Positions 43,694-53,886 of a DNA stretch of 61,775 nucleotides are shown here, one piece after another. Position numbers and translations under genes: made by a program. Numbering within the stretch: the stretch's first letter is position 1; each line of letters begins with the position of its first letter. Origin of the DNA: Salimicrobium halophilum (GTDB lineage Bacteria > Bacillota > Bacilli > Bacillales > Halobacillaceae); NCBI RefSeq assembly GCF_900100295.1, contig NZ_FNEV01000011.1, positions 1 to 61,775 of the forward strand. The letters run 5' to 3'. Below the pieces are notes generated by a model. That model was not told the origin of the DNA and did not search any database. It saw only the letters and a list, made by a program, of their open reading frames with translations.

Positions 43694-44230
43694 TTATAAT
43701 TTGTCGATTTGGGAAAACTCGAGTTCCACCGGTGTTTCCCGTCCAAACATGTTCACATGGACTTTCACTTTCTGTTTATCCAGATCGATGTTTTCAATCG
43801 TACCTGTGAAATTGGCGAACGGTCCATCGGTCACTTTGACGTGTTCTTTCACTTCGAAATCGATATCCACGTTCTGTTTTTCACTCATACCCATACGCTT
43901 CAATTCACGTTCTGCTTCTTCTGGTAGAAGAGGGATAGGTTTTGACCCCGAACCTGTCGAGCCGACGAATCCTGTAACGCCGGGAGTGTTACGTACTACG
44001 TACCAGGAATCATCTGTCATGACCATTTCTGCAAGTACGTAACCCGGGAATACTTTCTTCTTTGAAACTTTCCGCTTCCCGTTTTTGATTTCTGTTTCGT
44101 CTTCTTCAGGAACAATGACGCGGAAGATCTTATCTTCCATCCCCATAGACTCAACGCGTTTCTCTAAATTCGTCCGAACTTTATTTTCATATCCTGAGTA
44201 AGTGTGGACAACATACCATCTTTTTTCCAT
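43694..44230 (-). CDS. nusG: transcription termination/antitermination factor NusG
   Basis: A 178-residue NusG: NGN domain (KRWYVVHTYSGYENKVRTNL; FPGYVLAEMVM) that binds RNA polymerase, then a KOW domain (KVTDGPFANFTGTIENID). In B. subtilis NusG also stimulates pausing. Follows secE after a hairpin terminator. Confidence 0.98.
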   Translation of the reverse strand: MEKRWYVVHTYSGYENKVRTNLEKRVESMGMEDKIFRVIVPEEDETEIKNGKRKVSKKKVFPGYVLAEMVMTDDSWYVVRNTPGVTGFVGSTGSGSKPIPLLPEEAERELKRMGMSEKQNVDIDFEVKEHVKVTDGPFANFTGTIENIDLDKQKVKVHVNMFGRETPVELEFSQIDKL

Positions 44231-44284
44231 GTGGTGGGGACAAACGCTTTGTCCTTCCCTCCCTTATTTATCTTGTTTGAACTG

Positions 44285-44310
44285 GAAAAAACCCGCCGAA
44301 CGGGTTTTCC
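44285..44310 (-). terminator. terminator between secE and nusG
   Basis: AAAACCCG (44288-44295) and CGGGTTTT (44301-44308) with the loop CCGAA and a T-run on the minus strand. It would limit read-through from rpmGB-secE into nusG. Confidence 0.75.
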
Positions 44311-44352
44311 ATGCATCTTCTATCTTCAAATCTAAAGAACAGCACAACTTGC

Positions 44353-44526
44353 TTAACCCGTTATGAGTTCTAGCGCCTGGGAAATCCCAAGGTCTACAAT
44401 TCCGAAGAATATCGCGACGAAAGCCACCGTCACAACAACGGTAATCGTGTACCGTGTCAGCTCGTTACCCGTAGGCCAACTGACTTTCTTCATTTCACGG
44501 GATACGTTTTTCAAAAATGTAATCAT
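44353..44526 (-). CDS. secE: preprotein translocase subunit SecE
   Basis: A 57-residue single-span membrane protein, translated from the sequence: an amphipathic N-terminal part (FLKNVSREMKKVSWPTGNEL, with the conserved VSWPT) and one transmembrane helix (TVVVTVAFVAIFFGIVDL). It clamps SecY in the translocon. ATG 44526, site GGGGGTG. Lies between rpmGB and nusG as expected. Confidence 0.96.
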   Translation of the reverse strand: MITFLKNVSREMKKVSWPTGNELTRYTITVVVTVAFVAIFFGIVDLGISQALELITG

Positions 44527-44550
44527 TCTGTGACACCCCCAAACTCCCTC

Positions 44551-44703
44551 TTACTTCGTCTCCCGGTGAAGTGTGTGCTCTCCGCAACGTTTGCAGAACT
44601 TCTTCACTTCTAACCGGTCGTTCGTACTTTCTGCTTTCTTATGGGTGGAATAATTTCGACTGGAGCATTTAGTACAAGCCAGAATAACCTTTTTTCTCAA
44701 CAT
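44551..44703 (-). CDS. rpmGB: 50S ribosomal protein L33 (zinc-binding form)
   Basis: A 50-residue L33 translated from the sequence ([21 protein letters not shown]-terminal half with [15 protein letters not shown]). Two CxxC pairs make it the C+ type. ATG 44703 with AAGGGGA upstream. Equivalent to rpmGB beside secE in B. subtilis. Confidence 0.95.
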   Translation of the reverse strand: MLRKKVILACTKCSSRNYSTHKKAESTNDRLEVKKFCKRCGEHTLHRETK

Positions 44704-44741
44704 CAACGTCCCCTTGTGCAGAGGTTTTAGTCACTTCTCCT

Positions 44742-44770
44742 AATGTAGCACGGTTACAATGGAGTGTCAA
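44742..44770 (-). promoter_or_regulatory. rpmGB-secE promoter
   Basis: Consensus TTGACA (44765-44770) and TACATT (44742-44747), spacer 17 bases. The -35 abuts the sigH stop codon at 44771. Confidence 0.8.
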
Positions 44771-45406
44771 TTACCCTTTGACCGCCATTTCTTCTGCCTC
44801 CAAATGCTTCTCCATCTTCTTCTTCACCCGCTGCAGAGCATTGTCGATCGATTTCACGTGACGGTTCATTTTTTCAGAGATCTCCTGATAAGAGTCTCCG
44901 TCCAGATACAAGGCAAGCACTTCTTTCTCGAGATTGCTCAGCAATTCTTCCATTTTTCCTTCGATATTCACAAAGCGCTCTTTGTGGATCATCATCTCTT
45001 CCGGGTTGATCGTTTCTGAACCCATGACGACATCAAGGAGTGTGCGGTCGGATTCTTCATCATAAATAGGTTTATCCAGTGACACATAAGAATTAAGCGG
45101 AATATGTTTTTGACGGGTAGCAGCTTTGATCGCTGTGATGATTTGCCTGGTAATACAAAGCTCTGCGAATGCTTTGAAGGAGGAAAGCTTGTCCCCCTGG
45201 TAATCGCGGATGGCCTTGTACAACCCGATCATGCCTTCCTGGACGATGTCCTCGCGGTCCGCCCCTATGAGAAAGTACGTCCTCGCTTTCGCACGGACAA
45301 ACCCTCTATATTTTTGGATCAGATAATTCAAAGCGTCACTGTCTCCCCTATTGATGCGAGCAAGTACCTGCTCGTCATCCAAATCCTGCAATTGAAGTGT
45401 TTTCAT
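44771..45406 (-). CDS. sigH: RNA polymerase sigma-H factor (Spo0H)
   Basis: A 211-residue sigma-70-family factor: region 2 (DREDIVQEGMIGLYKAIRDY; FKAFAELCITRQIITAIKAA) and region 4 (YLDGDSYQEISEKMNRHVKSIDNAL-type helix-turn-helix). Sigma-H directs early stationary-phase, competence and sporulation genes. Start ATG 45406. Located between rae1 and rpmGB as in B. subtilis. Confidence 0.97.
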   Translation of the reverse strand: MKTLQLQDLDDEQVLARINRGDSDALNYLIQKYRGFVRAKARTYFLIGADREDIVQEGMIGLYKAIRDYQGDKLSSFKAFAELCITRQIITAIKAATRQKHIPLNSYVSLDKPIYDEESDRTLLDVVMGSETINPEEMMIHKERFVNIEGKMEELLSNLEKEVLALYLDGDSYQEISEKMNRHVKSIDNALQRVKKKMEKHLEAEEMAVKG

Positions 45407-45471
45407 GCCCGTCCCTATGCCTCCTAAGTTGAATCAGGATTTCCAAAACCGAACTTCCTAAATATAGAAAC

Positions 45472-45501
45472 ATTATATAGTAAGCGCTTCCTTACCGTCA
45501 A
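45472..45501 (-). promoter_or_regulatory. sigH promoter
   Basis: TTGACG (45496-45501) and TATAAT (45472-45477), spacer 18 bases, just after rae1. The spacer contains a short palindrome, GGAAGCGCTTAC. In B. subtilis sigH is under AbrB repression; no AbrB site can be read reliably from sequence. Confidence 0.75.
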
Positions 45502-45509
45502 CACACTGT

Positions 45510-46025
45510 TCACTTATCTCCGCGTCGCCATTTTTCAAAAGCTTCCCGTACGTCTTTGTTCAGAGGAATCTTGGGAGTGTACGTTTCTGTCGTTCTTTCC
45601 GCTACGTCTTCTTCAATCGACTTCTGCACATTCTTCATTTCGATATAAAGTTCTCTCGCAGAGATCCGGTATGCTCCCTGGGCGAAAATCACCCGCTGCT
45701 GCGCATAGTCCGAAGTCGCTACGTACACTTGTGTCCTTACATCATTGAGCGAGCCGGCGAGCTTCTCGATCCGCTCGTCCGCCGTTTCATTTTCCTTCGT
45801 GTAAATGACTTCGACTTTGTAATTCTTCTGTTTTCTCTCAAGCGCCCGGACGTGATAAGCGTCGAATACGACGATGACCCTGTCCCCTTTGTAAGATTGA
45901 TACTCCGCCAGCATCTCCACCAGAAGATCACGGGCCTGGGATAGATCACTATCCTTCAGCTTTTTCAGCTCCGGCCAGGCGCCGATCATATTATAGCCGT
46001 CGACCAACAGGACATTCATCGTCAT
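45510..46025 (-). CDS. rae1: ribosome-dependent mRNA endoribonuclease Rae1 (YacP)
   Basis: A 171-residue NYN/PIN-like nuclease ([19 protein letters not shown] with the acidic active-site residues; [28 protein letters not shown]). Rae1 enters the ribosomal A site and cuts mRNA. ATG 46025 overlaps the rlmB stop (ATGA); ATG 46019 fits the AGGTGG site slightly better. Confidence 0.93.
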   Translation of the reverse strand: MTMNVLLVDGYNMIGAWPELKKLKDSDLSQARDLLVEMLAEYQSYKGDRVIVVFDAYHVRALERKQKNYKVEVIYTKENETADERIEKLAGSLNDVRTQVYVATSDYAQQRVIFAQGAYRISARELYIEMKNVQKSIEEDVAERTTETYTPKIPLNKDVREAFEKWRRGDK

Positions 46026-46765
46026 CCACCTACCGGATGACGTTTCCTGAACACTTCATACATCAATAGCGAAGCCGTGACAGAAGCATTCAGGGATTCC
46101 ACGTGGCCGGTCATAGGGAGACGGATGAGCCAGTCGCATTTCTCTTTGGTCAGCCTGCTCATTCCTTTTCCCTCGTTGCCGATGACCAGTGCGAGAGGAA
46201 GTGTGCCGTCCAGCTGACGGTAATCTTCCTCTCCATCCGCTGCCGTACCGACGACCCATACGAACCTTTCTTTCAGTTCATCGATCGTCCTGGCCAGGTT
46301 GGTCACCCGGACGACAGGCACATGTTCGATAGCTCCGACAGATGTCTTTGCGACCGTTCCCGTCAATCCTACAGATCGACGTTTCGGAATGATGACTCCG
46401 TGAGCCCCCGCGGCATCAGCGGTACGCAGAATAGAACCGAGGTTATGCGGATCTTCGAGTTCATCAAGAATCATGAAAAAAGGAGCCTCCCCTTTTTCTT
46501 CGGCACGTGTGAACAAGTCTTCAAGGTCACTGTATTCATAAGCTGCTACAGCAGCCGCCACGCCCTGGTGATTCCCTTCCACCAGCTGATCGATTTTTTG
46601 CTTCGGCACCCGTTGCACAAGAATATTATGCTTCTTCGCGGTCGCTTCGATCTTCTTGATCGCCTGCTGCTGCAATTGTTCCGAGACGAACACTTTATTG
46701 ATGGGCCTTCCTGCTGTGATCGCTTCCTGTACTGCATTTTTTCCTATTATCCACTCACTGCTCAT
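46022..46765 (-). CDS. rlmB: 23S rRNA 2'-O-methyltransferase RlmB (TrmH/SpoU family)
   Basis: A 247-residue SPOUT enzyme: N-terminal substrate-binding domain (about 1-75), then the knotted domain with [33 protein letters not shown] and [20 protein letters not shown]. It methylates G2251-type ribose in 23S rRNA. ATGA overlaps on both sides with mrnC and rae1 show tight translational coupling. Confidence 0.94.
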   Translation of the reverse strand: MSSEWIIGKNAVQEAITAGRPINKVFVSEQLQQQAIKKIEATAKKHNILVQRVPKQKIDQLVEGNHQGVAAAVAAYEYSDLEDLFTRAEEKGEAPFFMILDELEDPHNLGSILRTADAAGAHGVIIPKRRSVGLTGTVAKTSVGAIEHVPVVRVTNLARTIDELKERFVWVVGTAADGEEDYRQLDGTLPLALVIGNEGKGMSRLTKEKCDWLIRLPMTGHVESLNASVTASLLMYEVFRKRHPVGG

Positions 46766-47172
46766 GCTTCTCCCTCCTTTTCTTCTATGCTTCTGATGGC
46801 TCCGTGGGCCAGCTCGGAAAGCCTTTCCTCTTCTCCGGCAAGATACAAATACCCGAGAACCGCTTCGAAAGCCGTCGCATAACGATAGGTGAGCACATCT
46901 GTGTTCTTCGGAATGGATCCGGACTTCGCATTTTTCCCTCGCCGGAATACAGAACTCTCACGTTCCCCAAGTATCTCCTGGGCCGCCCATTCTTTCGCTA
47001 CGAAGGACTGGGCTTCTGCTGATACGAACCGGACAGCGGACTGGTGAAGCTTCTGCGGTTGAATCGTCCCTTTCACCAGAAGATGTTCGCGGACGTACAG
47101 GTCGTGGATCGTATCTCCCATGTAGGCGAGAGCAAGGCTTTTCATTTGATGAGCATTTTCCACCTTTGTCAT
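46762..47172 (-). CDS. mrnC: mini-ribonuclease III
   Basis: A 136-residue RNase III catalytic domain without the dsRNA-binding domain ([20 protein letters not shown] with the catalytic Asp; [18 protein letters not shown] with the Glu). It matures the ends of 23S rRNA. ATG 47172 overlaps the cysS stop as ATGA and has AGGTGG eight bases upstream; GTG 47184 is less likely. Confidence 0.95.
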   Translation of the reverse strand: MTKVENAHQMKSLALAYMGDTIHDLYVREHLLVKGTIQPQKLHQSAVRFVSAEAQSFVAKEWAAQEILGERESSVFRRGKNAKSGSIPKNTDVLTYRYATAFEAVLGYLYLAGEEERLSELAHGAIRSIEEKEGEA

Positions 47173-48569
47173 GCCCGTTTCCACCTGGTGCCCTGAGACG
47201 TATCTTCGAGAACGATCCCTCGGTCTTTCAGATCGTCGCGAATCTGGTCGGCTTTTTGGAAGTTACGATCTTTCCTTGCCTGCTCCCTTTCTTTGATCTT
47301 CGCTTCGATCTCCTCATCCAGCAGTTCTTCCGTCGTTTCTATTTCGAGACCGAGCACCCCGGTCAATTCCTTCAATAGTTCTGCATAGGCATCCAGAACT
47401 TCTTCATCCGTCTGATCCTTCTGCAGGTAAAGATTCGCTGATTTCGCTATGTCGAAAAGAACCGCGATGGCGTTAGCTGTATTGAAATCATCATCCATCT
47501 CTTTGATGAATCGCCGCTTCAGACCCCGGATCTCCTCGAGCCATTCGTCTTTATCCTGCGTGAGATTCATACTGGTATCCTTGCGATGCTTCGCATTTTC
47601 ATAAGCATTCCTGATCCGCTCAAACCCATTTTTCGCGCTCTCCAGAAGACTCGCACTGAAGTTGATCGGATGACGATACTGTACACTCAACATGAAAAAG
47701 CGGATCATCTGAGGGTCATGCTGCTTGATAAGATCATGAGCAAGAACGAAGTTTCCGAGCGATTTCGACATCTTCTCGTTCTCTATATTGATATACCCAT
47801 TATGCATCCAATAACGCGCGAAGTCTGTCTCATTATGCGCTTCGGATTGGGCGATTTCATTTTCGTGGTGAGGAAACGTGAGATCCTGACCGCCCGCATG
47901 GATATCAATCGTATCGCCGAGATATTTTTTCGCCATCGTCGAGCACTCGATATGCCAGCCCGGGCGTCCTTCTCCCCAGGGGCTTTCCCAGCGGATTTCT
48001 CCATCTTTCGCTTCTTTCCACAGCGTGAAGTCGAGCGGGTCTTCTTTCTTTTCTCCGACTTCAATCCGCGATCCGGACTGGAGTTCATCGACGGACTGGT
48101 GCGACAATTTCCCGTAGTTATTGAACTTGCGCGTCCGGAAATATACATCTCCGCCTTCTTCATACGCATATCCCTTATCGATCAGGCTTTTGATGAAAGC
48201 GATGATCTCATCCATGTTCTCTGTGACGCGGGGATGATAGACGGCTTCTTTGACACCGAAAGCCCCCACGTCTTCCTTGTAAGCTTCGATGAAACGGTCC
48301 GCAATCTGTGGCACTTCTTCTCCCAGTTCATTGGCAGCTTTGATCAGTTTGTCATCTACATCCGTGAAGTTCAGGACATATACCACTTCGTACCCTCTAT
48401 ACTCGAAGTAACGTCGTACGGTATCAAATACGATCGCGGGTCTTGCGTTTCCGATGTGAATATAGTTGTATACGGTAGGCCCGCACACATACATCTTCAC
48501 CTTGCCTTCTTCGATGGGGGTGAATGCTTCCTTTTGTCTCGTCAGGGTATTATAAATTTGTATGCTCAT
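47169..48569 (-). CDS. cysS: cysteinyl-tRNA synthetase
   Basis: A 466-residue class I synthetase: zinc Cys in [18 protein letters not shown] (which includes the HIGH-type HIGN), the second signature KMSKSLGNF, the zinc-site CST and HHENE blocks, and the C-terminal anticodon domain. ATG 48569 has AAAGGAG eight bases upstream. It overlaps cysE by 20 bases; both are controlled by the T-box upstream of cysE. Confidence 0.97.
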   Translation of the reverse strand: MSIQIYNTLTRQKEAFTPIEEGKVKMYVCGPTVYNYIHIGNARPAIVFDTVRRYFEYRGYEVVYVLNFTDVDDKLIKAANELGEEVPQIADRFIEAYKEDVGAFGVKEAVYHPRVTENMDEIIAFIKSLIDKGYAYEEGGDVYFRTRKFNNYGKLSHQSVDELQSGSRIEVGEKKEDPLDFTLWKEAKDGEIRWESPWGEGRPGWHIECSTMAKKYLGDTIDIHAGGQDLTFPHHENEIAQSEAHNETDFARYWMHNGYINIENEKMSKSLGNFVLAHDLIKQHDPQMIRFFMLSVQYRHPINFSASLLESAKNGFERIRNAYENAKHRKDTSMNLTQDKDEWLEEIRGLKRRFIKEMDDDFNTANAIAVLFDIAKSANLYLQKDQTDEEVLDAYAELLKELTGVLGLEIETTEELLDEEIEAKIKEREQARKDRNFQKADQIRDDLKDRGIVLEDTSQGTRWKRA

Positions 48570-49230
48570 GATCGTCACTCCTTTTTCTTTCGATATTCAG
48601 CTCTTCGCACATCTGTTTGATTTCCTCTTCCATTTCATTAAGCCTGTCGTAAACAGGGTCCGGCAATTTGTGATGGTCCAGGTCTTCTCTCGCTTTCTCC
48701 ACTTTCTTTCCGTTCTGGACAACCACACGCCCAGGGATACCGACTACTGTCGAATTTTCCGGTACTTCATGCAGTACGACAGAACCGGCTCCTACTTTGG
48801 AATTCTCTCCGATCGTAATAGAACCGAGCACTTTCGCTCCCGTCGCTACCAGCACGTTATCATCAAGGGTAGGGTGACGTTTCCCTTTTTCTTTTCCTGT
48901 ACCGCCGAGTGTGACCCCCTGGAAGATCGTGACGTTATCGCCGATTTCACACGTTTCTCCAACCACTACTCCCATCCCGTGATCAATGAAGAACCGTCTG
49001 CCGATGGTGGCACCCGGATGGATTTCGATACCGGTGAAAAAACGGCTGATCTGGGATATGACTCTTGCGATGAAAAAGAATTTACGCTTATAAAATCCAT
49101 GAGCGATTCTATGGGACCAGATCGCATGCAGGCCGGCATACGTAAGAATCACTTCCAGATAGGAGCGGGCAGCCGGGTCCTGGTCGAAGACGACGTCTAC
49201 ATCTTCTTTGAACATTTTGAACATCCCCAT
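48550..49230 (-). CDS. cysE: serine O-acetyltransferase
   Basis: A 226-residue CysE: N-terminal helical domain, then a left-handed beta-helix of hexapeptide repeats ([51 protein letters not shown]). It makes O-acetylserine for cysteine synthesis. AAAGGAGG precedes ATG 49230. Placed after gltX and before cysS as in B. subtilis. Confidence 0.97.
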   Translation of the reverse strand: MGMFKMFKEDVDVVFDQDPAARSYLEVILTYAGLHAIWSHRIAHGFYKRKFFFIARVISQISRFFTGIEIHPGATIGRRFFIDHGMGVVVGETCEIGDNVTIFQGVTLGGTGKEKGKRHPTLDDNVLVATGAKVLGSITIGENSKVGAGSVVLHEVPENSTVVGIPGRVVVQNGKKVEKAREDLDHHKLPDPVYDRLNEMEEEIKQMCEELNIERKRSDDHEHTNL

Positions 49231-49258
49231 GATACTTCCTCCTTTTACCTGACTTAGT

Positions 49259-49470
49259 AAAAAAAGCGCCTCTGTGCCCTAAGCACAGAGACGCTCCCAC
49301 GTGGTTCCACTCTGTTTGAAAGAAACGATCTTCTTTCTCTCTTTCTTCGATAACGGGAAGTGACCGCTTCGTCTACTCACTTCGACGGAAGGCTCCGGGG
49401 TGCATTTCAGAAACGTTTCTCAAAACCGGTCTCAGCCACTCCGGTTCTCTCTGTGTGAAAAACTGCTTCC
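49259..49470 (-). promoter_or_regulatory. cysteine T-box riboswitch (cysE-cysS leader)
   Basis: The leader has the T-box core AGAGTGGAACCACG (about 49299-49313) followed by a terminator hairpin (GCGCCTCTGTGC with GCACAGAGACGC, 49265-49294) and seven T. In the Stem I region lies the specifier context GAAATGCACC; TGC (49402-49404) is a Cys codon. Uncharged tRNA-Cys should disrupt the terminator and allow cysE-cysS expression. Confidence 0.9.
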
Positions 49471-49495
49471 TACTTCTCCCCGTCCTCGCTTTGCT

Positions 49496-50962
49496 TTATT
49501 TCAATTTATCCAGTACATTCTCCAGGCGAGCAGAAACCGTTTCGTATCCGAGCAGGTGAATCGCATTCGGAAGTTCCGGTCCATGCGTCTGGCCCGTCGT
49601 CGCAACGCGGATCGGCATGAACAATTTCTTGCCTTTGTGTCCTGTTTCTTTTTGGACGGCTTTCATCTGCGGTTTGATGTTCTCCGGCGTGAAGTCTTCA
49701 AGCTGATCAAGATTACGCTTGAATGCTTCGAGCACTTCCGGTACTTGTTCCCCGCTCAGAACTTCCATCGCTTCTTCGTCGTAGTCGATGGTCTCTTTGA
49801 AGAAAAGTTCCGTAAGCTCTACGATCTCCGCTCCGTAATTCAACTGCGGCTGATACAGACGGATAAGCTCTTCCGCCCATTTCTGTTCTTCTTCGGAGCG
49901 CTTCTCTGATATTCTTCCCGCTTTCTCCAGGTGAGGAATAGTCATATCGAGAATTTCCTCGAATGTCAGCTCTTTGATGTACTGATTGTTCATCCACTTC
50001 AGTTTAGCAGGGTCGAATACTGCCGGAGATGTAGATAGACGATCCTGGTCGAAAATATCGATCAGTTCCGCTTTGGAGAAGAGTTCTTCTTCCCCTACCG
50101 GCGACCATCCGAGCAACGTGATGAAGTTGAACAACGATTCCGGTAAATAGCCGCGCTCATGATACTGACTGATGAACTGCAGGATATGGTTGTCACGCTT
50201 ACTGAGCTTTTTCCGATCTTCGTTCAGGATAAGTGTCATGTGTCCGAACTGTGGAGGCGTCCATCCGAACGCTTCATACACCATCATCTGTTTCGGTGTA
50301 TTGGAGATGTGCTCTTCCCCGCGCAGGACGTGGGAAATTTTCATAAGGTAATCATCGATGGCCGCAGCAAAGTTATACGTCGGCGTGCCATTCTTCTTCA
50401 CAATGACCCAGTCTCCGAAGTCGCTGGCATCGAAGGAGATATCTCCGCGGACAATGTCCGTAAATGTATACGTCTTGTTCTCTGGTACACGAATACGGAT
50501 GCTCGGCTCTCTGCCTTCGGCTTCGAACTGTTCCTGTTCTTCTTTCGTCAGATTGCTGTGCGCTCCTGAGTATTTAGGAACTTCCCCGCGGGCTCTTTGT
50601 GCTTCCCGCTCTTCTTCGAGTTCCTCTGTTGTCATATAGCATTTGTACGCGAGATCTTTCTTAAGTAACTCTTCCACATATTCTTCGTAAATATGAAGGC
50701 GTTGCATCTGGTGATACGGGCCGTAATCGCCGCCGCGTCCGGCTCCTTCATCCCATTCGATGCCGAGCCACTGGAGATAGTCCAGCTGACTTTGTTCTCC
50801 ACCTTCGACGTTTCTTTTGGCATCCGTGTCTTCGATGCGGATGATGAATGTGCCGTTGTTGTGTTTGGCATATAGGTAATTGAACAGAGCTGTTCTTGCG
50901 TTTCCGATATGCAGGTAGCCGGTAGGACTCGGCGCATACCGTACTCTTACTTCATTAGTCAT
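49496..50962 (-). CDS. gltX: glutamyl-tRNA synthetase
   Basis: A 488-residue class I synthetase: [20 protein letters not shown] (HIGH site), [10 protein letters not shown] (KMSKS-like), [10 protein letters not shown] start, and a C-terminal anticodon-binding domain. In Bacilli it also charges tRNA-Gln, which GatCAB then amidates. Start ATG 50962 with GGAAGGGGA upstream. A 353-base repeat-bearing gap separates it from ispF. Confidence 0.97.
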   Translation of the reverse strand: MTNEVRVRYAPSPTGYLHIGNARTALFNYLYAKHNNGTFIIRIEDTDAKRNVEGGEQSQLDYLQWLGIEWDEGAGRGGDYGPYHQMQRLHIYEEYVEELLKKDLAYKCYMTTEELEEEREAQRARGEVPKYSGAHSNLTKEEQEQFEAEGREPSIRIRVPENKTYTFTDIVRGDISFDASDFGDWVIVKKNGTPTYNFAAAIDDYLMKISHVLRGEEHISNTPKQMMVYEAFGWTPPQFGHMTLILNEDRKKLSKRDNHILQFISQYHERGYLPESLFNFITLLGWSPVGEEELFSKAELIDIFDQDRLSTSPAVFDPAKLKWMNNQYIKELTFEEILDMTIPHLEKAGRISEKRSEEEQKWAEELIRLYQPQLNYGAEIVELTELFFKETIDYDEEAMEVLSGEQVPEVLEAFKRNLDQLEDFTPENIKPQMKAVQKETGHKGKKLFMPIRVATTGQTHGPELPNAIHLLGYETVSARLENVLDKLK

Positions 50963-51064
50963 GCTTATTCCCCTTCCTCAGTTTCCGTGCGTCTATTTAA
51001 AAGAAATATATGAATTCACTATCGGTATTGCTTGGTTTGCATCCACGGGCTTGTCCATTCTTTA

Positions 51065-51158
51065 CCAGAAGCCCGGGGACCGGAGTCGTACTTAGCCTCG
51101 CCTTTTTTCAGGTCCAGTTATGAAGCCCGGAAGTCCATAACATAAGTGGGCTTTCTGG
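51065..51158. repeat. palindromic intergenic element A (gltX-ispF gap)
   Basis: Outer arms CCAGAAGCCC (51065-51074) and GGGCTTTCTGG (51148-51158), inner arms ACTTA (51090-51094) and TAAGT (51143-51147). Its inner part, ACCGGAG..TA..TAGCC.CGCCTTTTTT, is a direct homologue of the same part of element B, 107 bases further right. Confidence 0.7.
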
Positions 51159-51180
51159 CTCTTCATCAGATCCAGCTGCT

Positions 51181-51280
51181 TCACCCAGAAACCGGAGCCA
51201 TAAGTAGCCACGCCTTTTTTGGGAAACCCCACCCAAAAGAAGCCGAGGCTACTTATGACTAAGGTTTCTAAGCGGGGTGA
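51181..51280. repeat. palindromic intergenic element B (gltX-ispF gap)
   Basis: A 100-base palindrome of nested arms: TCACCC (51181-51186) with GGGTGA (51275-51280), GAAACC (51188-51193) with GGTTTC (51263-51268), and a perfect 11-bp core CATAAGTAGCC (51199-51209) with GGCTACTTATG (51247-51257). The loop has CTTTTTT. It resembles element A and, in its CATAAGT core, the element at 55365-55464. Confidence 0.8.
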
Positions 51281-51315
51281 TTCCGCTTTTCTTATATTCT
51301 ACCACGTTTTCTTCC

Positions 51316-51795
51316 CTATTGTGGACCGTTTTGCAATAGGACAACGGCCTGGGAAGCTATTCCTTCGGAGCGTCCCGGAAAACCGAGTTTCTCCGTCGTT
51401 GTCGCTTTCACATTCACCTGGGACACTTCTACGTTCAAGAGTCCGGCTATCGTTTCTCTCATCTCCGAGATATAAGGAGCCATCTTAGGCGCCTGGGCGA
51501 TCACTGTCGCATCGAGGTTGCCAAGAGTGAATCCTTTCTCTTCTACTATCTTCCATGCTTCCTGGAGCAATTTCCTGGAATCCGCATCTTTGAAGGCACG
51601 GTCCGTATCAGGAAAATGTTTCCCTATGTCCCCTTCCCCTATCGCGCCGAGTATCGCATCGGTGATAGCATGCAGTAGCACATCTGCATCCGAGTGGCCG
51701 GCCAGCCCTTTTTCATAAGGAATGTCCACTCCTCCGATGATACATTTTCTTCCTTCTGTGAGCTGGTGTACGTCGAATCCTTGACCGATTCTCAT
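51316..51795 (-). CDS. ispF: 2-C-methyl-D-erythritol 2,4-cyclodiphosphate synthase
   Basis: A 159-residue IspF of the MEP isoprenoid pathway: metal-binding Asp and His in GQGFDVHQL, the block [18 protein letters not shown], and [18 protein letters not shown] near the C-terminus. It follows ispD by 21 bases. Full length. Confidence 0.97.
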   Translation of the reverse strand: MRIGQGFDVHQLTEGRKCIIGGVDIPYEKGLAGHSDADVLLHAITDAILGAIGEGDIGKHFPDTDRAFKDADSRKLLQEAWKIVEEKGFTLGNLDATVIAQAPKMAPYISEMRETIAGLLNVEVSQVNVKATTTEKLGFPGRSEGIASQAVVLLQNGPQ

Positions 51796-51816
51796 CCTGA
51801 ATCAGCACCTCCCGTA

Positions 51817-52491
51817 TTACTTATTCACGTAAGCCGTCGCTTTCTGTAAATCTTCCGGTGTCGTTATTTTTATATTGTCATAGCTACCGTGCACAATCGA
51901 TACATCGTACCCGAAACTTTCAGCTAAAGCGGCGTCATCGGTTGCATAAAACCCGTCTTTCTGGGCTTTTTCATGGGCTCTTTTAATTAAATCATAGGAA
52001 AACCCCTGAGGTGTCTGAGCCGCCCATAGCTGATCACGATTCAGTGTTTGCAATTTGCCGTCTTTCATCTGTTTCACCGTATCGGTTACCGGAACCGCTA
52101 AAAGTGCCGCCTGATCTTCCTGAATCCTCTTCACGAGCTCGTGTACGTTCTCCTTTTTGACGAAAGGCCGTGCTCCGTCGTGAATAAGTACAGGGAGATG
52201 AGGATCCGATACTGCCAGCAGCCCCTGATAGACACTATCCTGGCGTTCCTTTCCTCCGTGTACAAGCTTTATCTTCGGCAACTTATACCGGTTCATCAAC
52301 CCTCTCATATCCTCTTCGTCCGACTCATTGGTCACAAGGATAATCTCCCGGCACTCCTTATCTTTCGTAAAAGCCTGGAGGGTATGTACAATCAAAGGAC
52401 GCTCCCCTATCATGAGGAACTGTTTGTTGCGCCCTGCGTTCATTCGTTTGCCCTGACCTGCTGCTACTATCACTACTGTATAATTCGTCAT
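51817..52491 (-). CDS. ispD: 2-C-methyl-D-erythritol 4-phosphate cytidylyltransferase
   Basis: A 224-residue nucleotidyltransferase (VIVAAGQGKRMNAGRNKQFL, the CTP-binding loop; VLIHDGARPFV; ATDDAALAESFGY) that makes CDP-methylerythritol. ATG 52491 with GGGGGAG upstream is the start; the frame extends to 52554 without a site. Coupled to ispF. Confidence 0.95.
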   Translation of the reverse strand: MTNYTVVIVAAGQGKRMNAGRNKQFLMIGERPLIVHTLQAFTKDKECREIILVTNESDEEDMRGLMNRYKLPKIKLVHGGKERQDSVYQGLLAVSDPHLPVLIHDGARPFVKKENVHELVKRIQEDQAALLAVPVTDTVKQMKDGKLQTLNRDQLWAAQTPQGFSYDLIKRAHEKAQKDGFYATDDAALAESFGYDVSIVHGSYDNIKITTPEDLQKATAYVNK

Positions 52492-52578
52492 CTGTCTCCC
52501 CCGAGCATCGATTCTAAGAAACGTTGGAACTGGACATAGTTGATACTCTATCACTTATGTTTTCTTAGCTTCTTTCAC

Positions 52579-52612
52579 AAAATAAAAGCGATAACCTGAT
52601 GTTATCACTTTT
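52579..52612 (-). terminator. terminator after the PIN/TRAM gene
   Basis: AAAAGCGATAAC (52584-52595) pairs with GTTATCACTTTT (52601-52612) around CTGAT, with a T-rich tail on the minus strand. It separates the PIN/TRAM gene from ispD. Confidence 0.75.
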
Positions 52613-52640
52613 ATAGTTCTCTTATTCGTTTATACCTTTT

Positions 52641-53759
52641 TTATAGTGCTTTTTCAAGGGATTTCGGTTTTGCGAAGATCATACGACCGGCAGAGGTCTG
52701 CAAGACACTTGTGACGATGACATCAATCGTATCCCCGATAAACCCTTTTCCTTCTTCGACGACGATCATTGTGCCGTCATCCAGATAAGCGACACCTTGA
52801 TTCTGTTCTTTCCCGTCTTTGATGACCTGCACCCTCATCTCTTCTCCCGGAAGTACGACCGGTTTCACAGCATTGGCGAGGTCATTGATGTTCAGCACCT
52901 GCACTCCCTGGAATTCACAGACTTTGTTGAGGTTGAAATCATTCGTCACCACAATCCCATCCATGACCTTTGCAAGTTTGACCAGCTTGCTATCCACTTC
53001 CTGGATATCCTCGAAGTCTCCGTCATACATCTCGACGTTCACAGGAACTTCCCGTTGCAGACGGTTAAGAATATCAAGTCCCCGTCGACCACGGTTCCGT
53101 TTCAGTCCATCGGAAGAATCAGCAATATGCTGCAATTCTTCGAGCACGAAATGCGGAATGACAATCGTTCCCTCCAAAAAATTGGTGTCGCAGATATCTG
53201 CGATTCTCCCGTCGATGATGACACTTGTATCCAGTATCTTTTTCTTCGGAATCAGAGCAGAAGTCTCCTTCTCTTCTTCCTGACGTGTCGCTTGCTTCAA
53301 ATCTTCTTCTTTTTCCCGACGCGTCACTGTTAGAAGGTTGATGAATTCATCTTTCCGTTTGAATCCTACCTGGAATCCGAAATACCCGAGAAGAATCGTT
53401 ACGAAAATCGGAAGCAACTGACTGATGATACGAATCTCGATATCAAGTAAGAGCGTATTGATCAAATAAGCTACCAGCAAACCGACGATAAGACCAAGGC
53501 TTCCGAACAATAATTCGCCGACTGGCGCTCCCACTAGGGAATCTTCCGCCCATTTCAAAAGTCTCACAATCGGAGACACAAGCCAAAAAGTTAATAAGAA
53601 CAATATGAGTGCACCGACAACAGCTCCGATTATTTCCTGTAGCCATGGCTCAAAAGCCCACCCGAACATCGTGAAAATTTCCGGAAGGTATAAATAACCT
53701 ACAGTACCCCCCGTAATAATAAGACATAATTGCACTACACGTCTTAACACTTTTCTCAC
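52641..53759 (-). CDS. PIN and TRAM domain membrane protein (YacL)
   Basis: A 372-residue protein: four membrane segments (about 1-140), a PIN-like nuclease domain ([29 protein letters not shown] with acidic residues) and a C-terminal TRAM domain ([20 protein letters not shown]). The B. subtilis homologue YacL lies after disA; its function is unproven, perhaps RNA processing at the membrane. Here it directly follows radA. Confidence 0.92.
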   Translation of the reverse strand: MRKVLRRVVQLCLIITGGTVGYLYLPEIFTMFGWAFEPWLQEIIGAVVGALILFLLTFWLVSPIVRLLKWAEDSLVGAPVGELLFGSLGLIVGLLVAYLINTLLLDIEIRIISQLLPIFVTILLGYFGFQVGFKRKDEFINLLTVTRREKEEDLKQATRQEEEKETSALIPKKKILDTSVIIDGRIADICDTNFLEGTIVIPHFVLEELQHIADSSDGLKRNRGRRGLDILNRLQREVPVNVEMYDGDFEDIQEVDSKLVKLAKVMDGIVVTNDFNLNKVCEFQGVQVLNINDLANAVKPVVLPGEEMRVQVIKDGKEQNQGVAYLDDGTMIVVEEGKGFIGDTIDVIVTSVLQTSAGRMIFAKPKSLEKAL

Positions 53760-53886
53760 CTCCTCTAATCATTATGACCCTAATAAAAAATCATCCATAC
53801 TTCTTTTTGAAATTTCCCTATCAATTCCCGATAGGACATCTATATTCCAAAAGGAGCGGCACCGGAAAGTCACCAGTACCCTCATT

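Noticed and set aside
47586-48620. A 344-residue plus-strand open frame
   Set aside because: Antisense to cysS and the start of cysE; no recognisable motif.
51160-51300. CRISPR array in the gltX-ispF gap
   Set aside because: Only two diverged copies of a palindromic element are present, with no regular short direct repeats or unique spacers.
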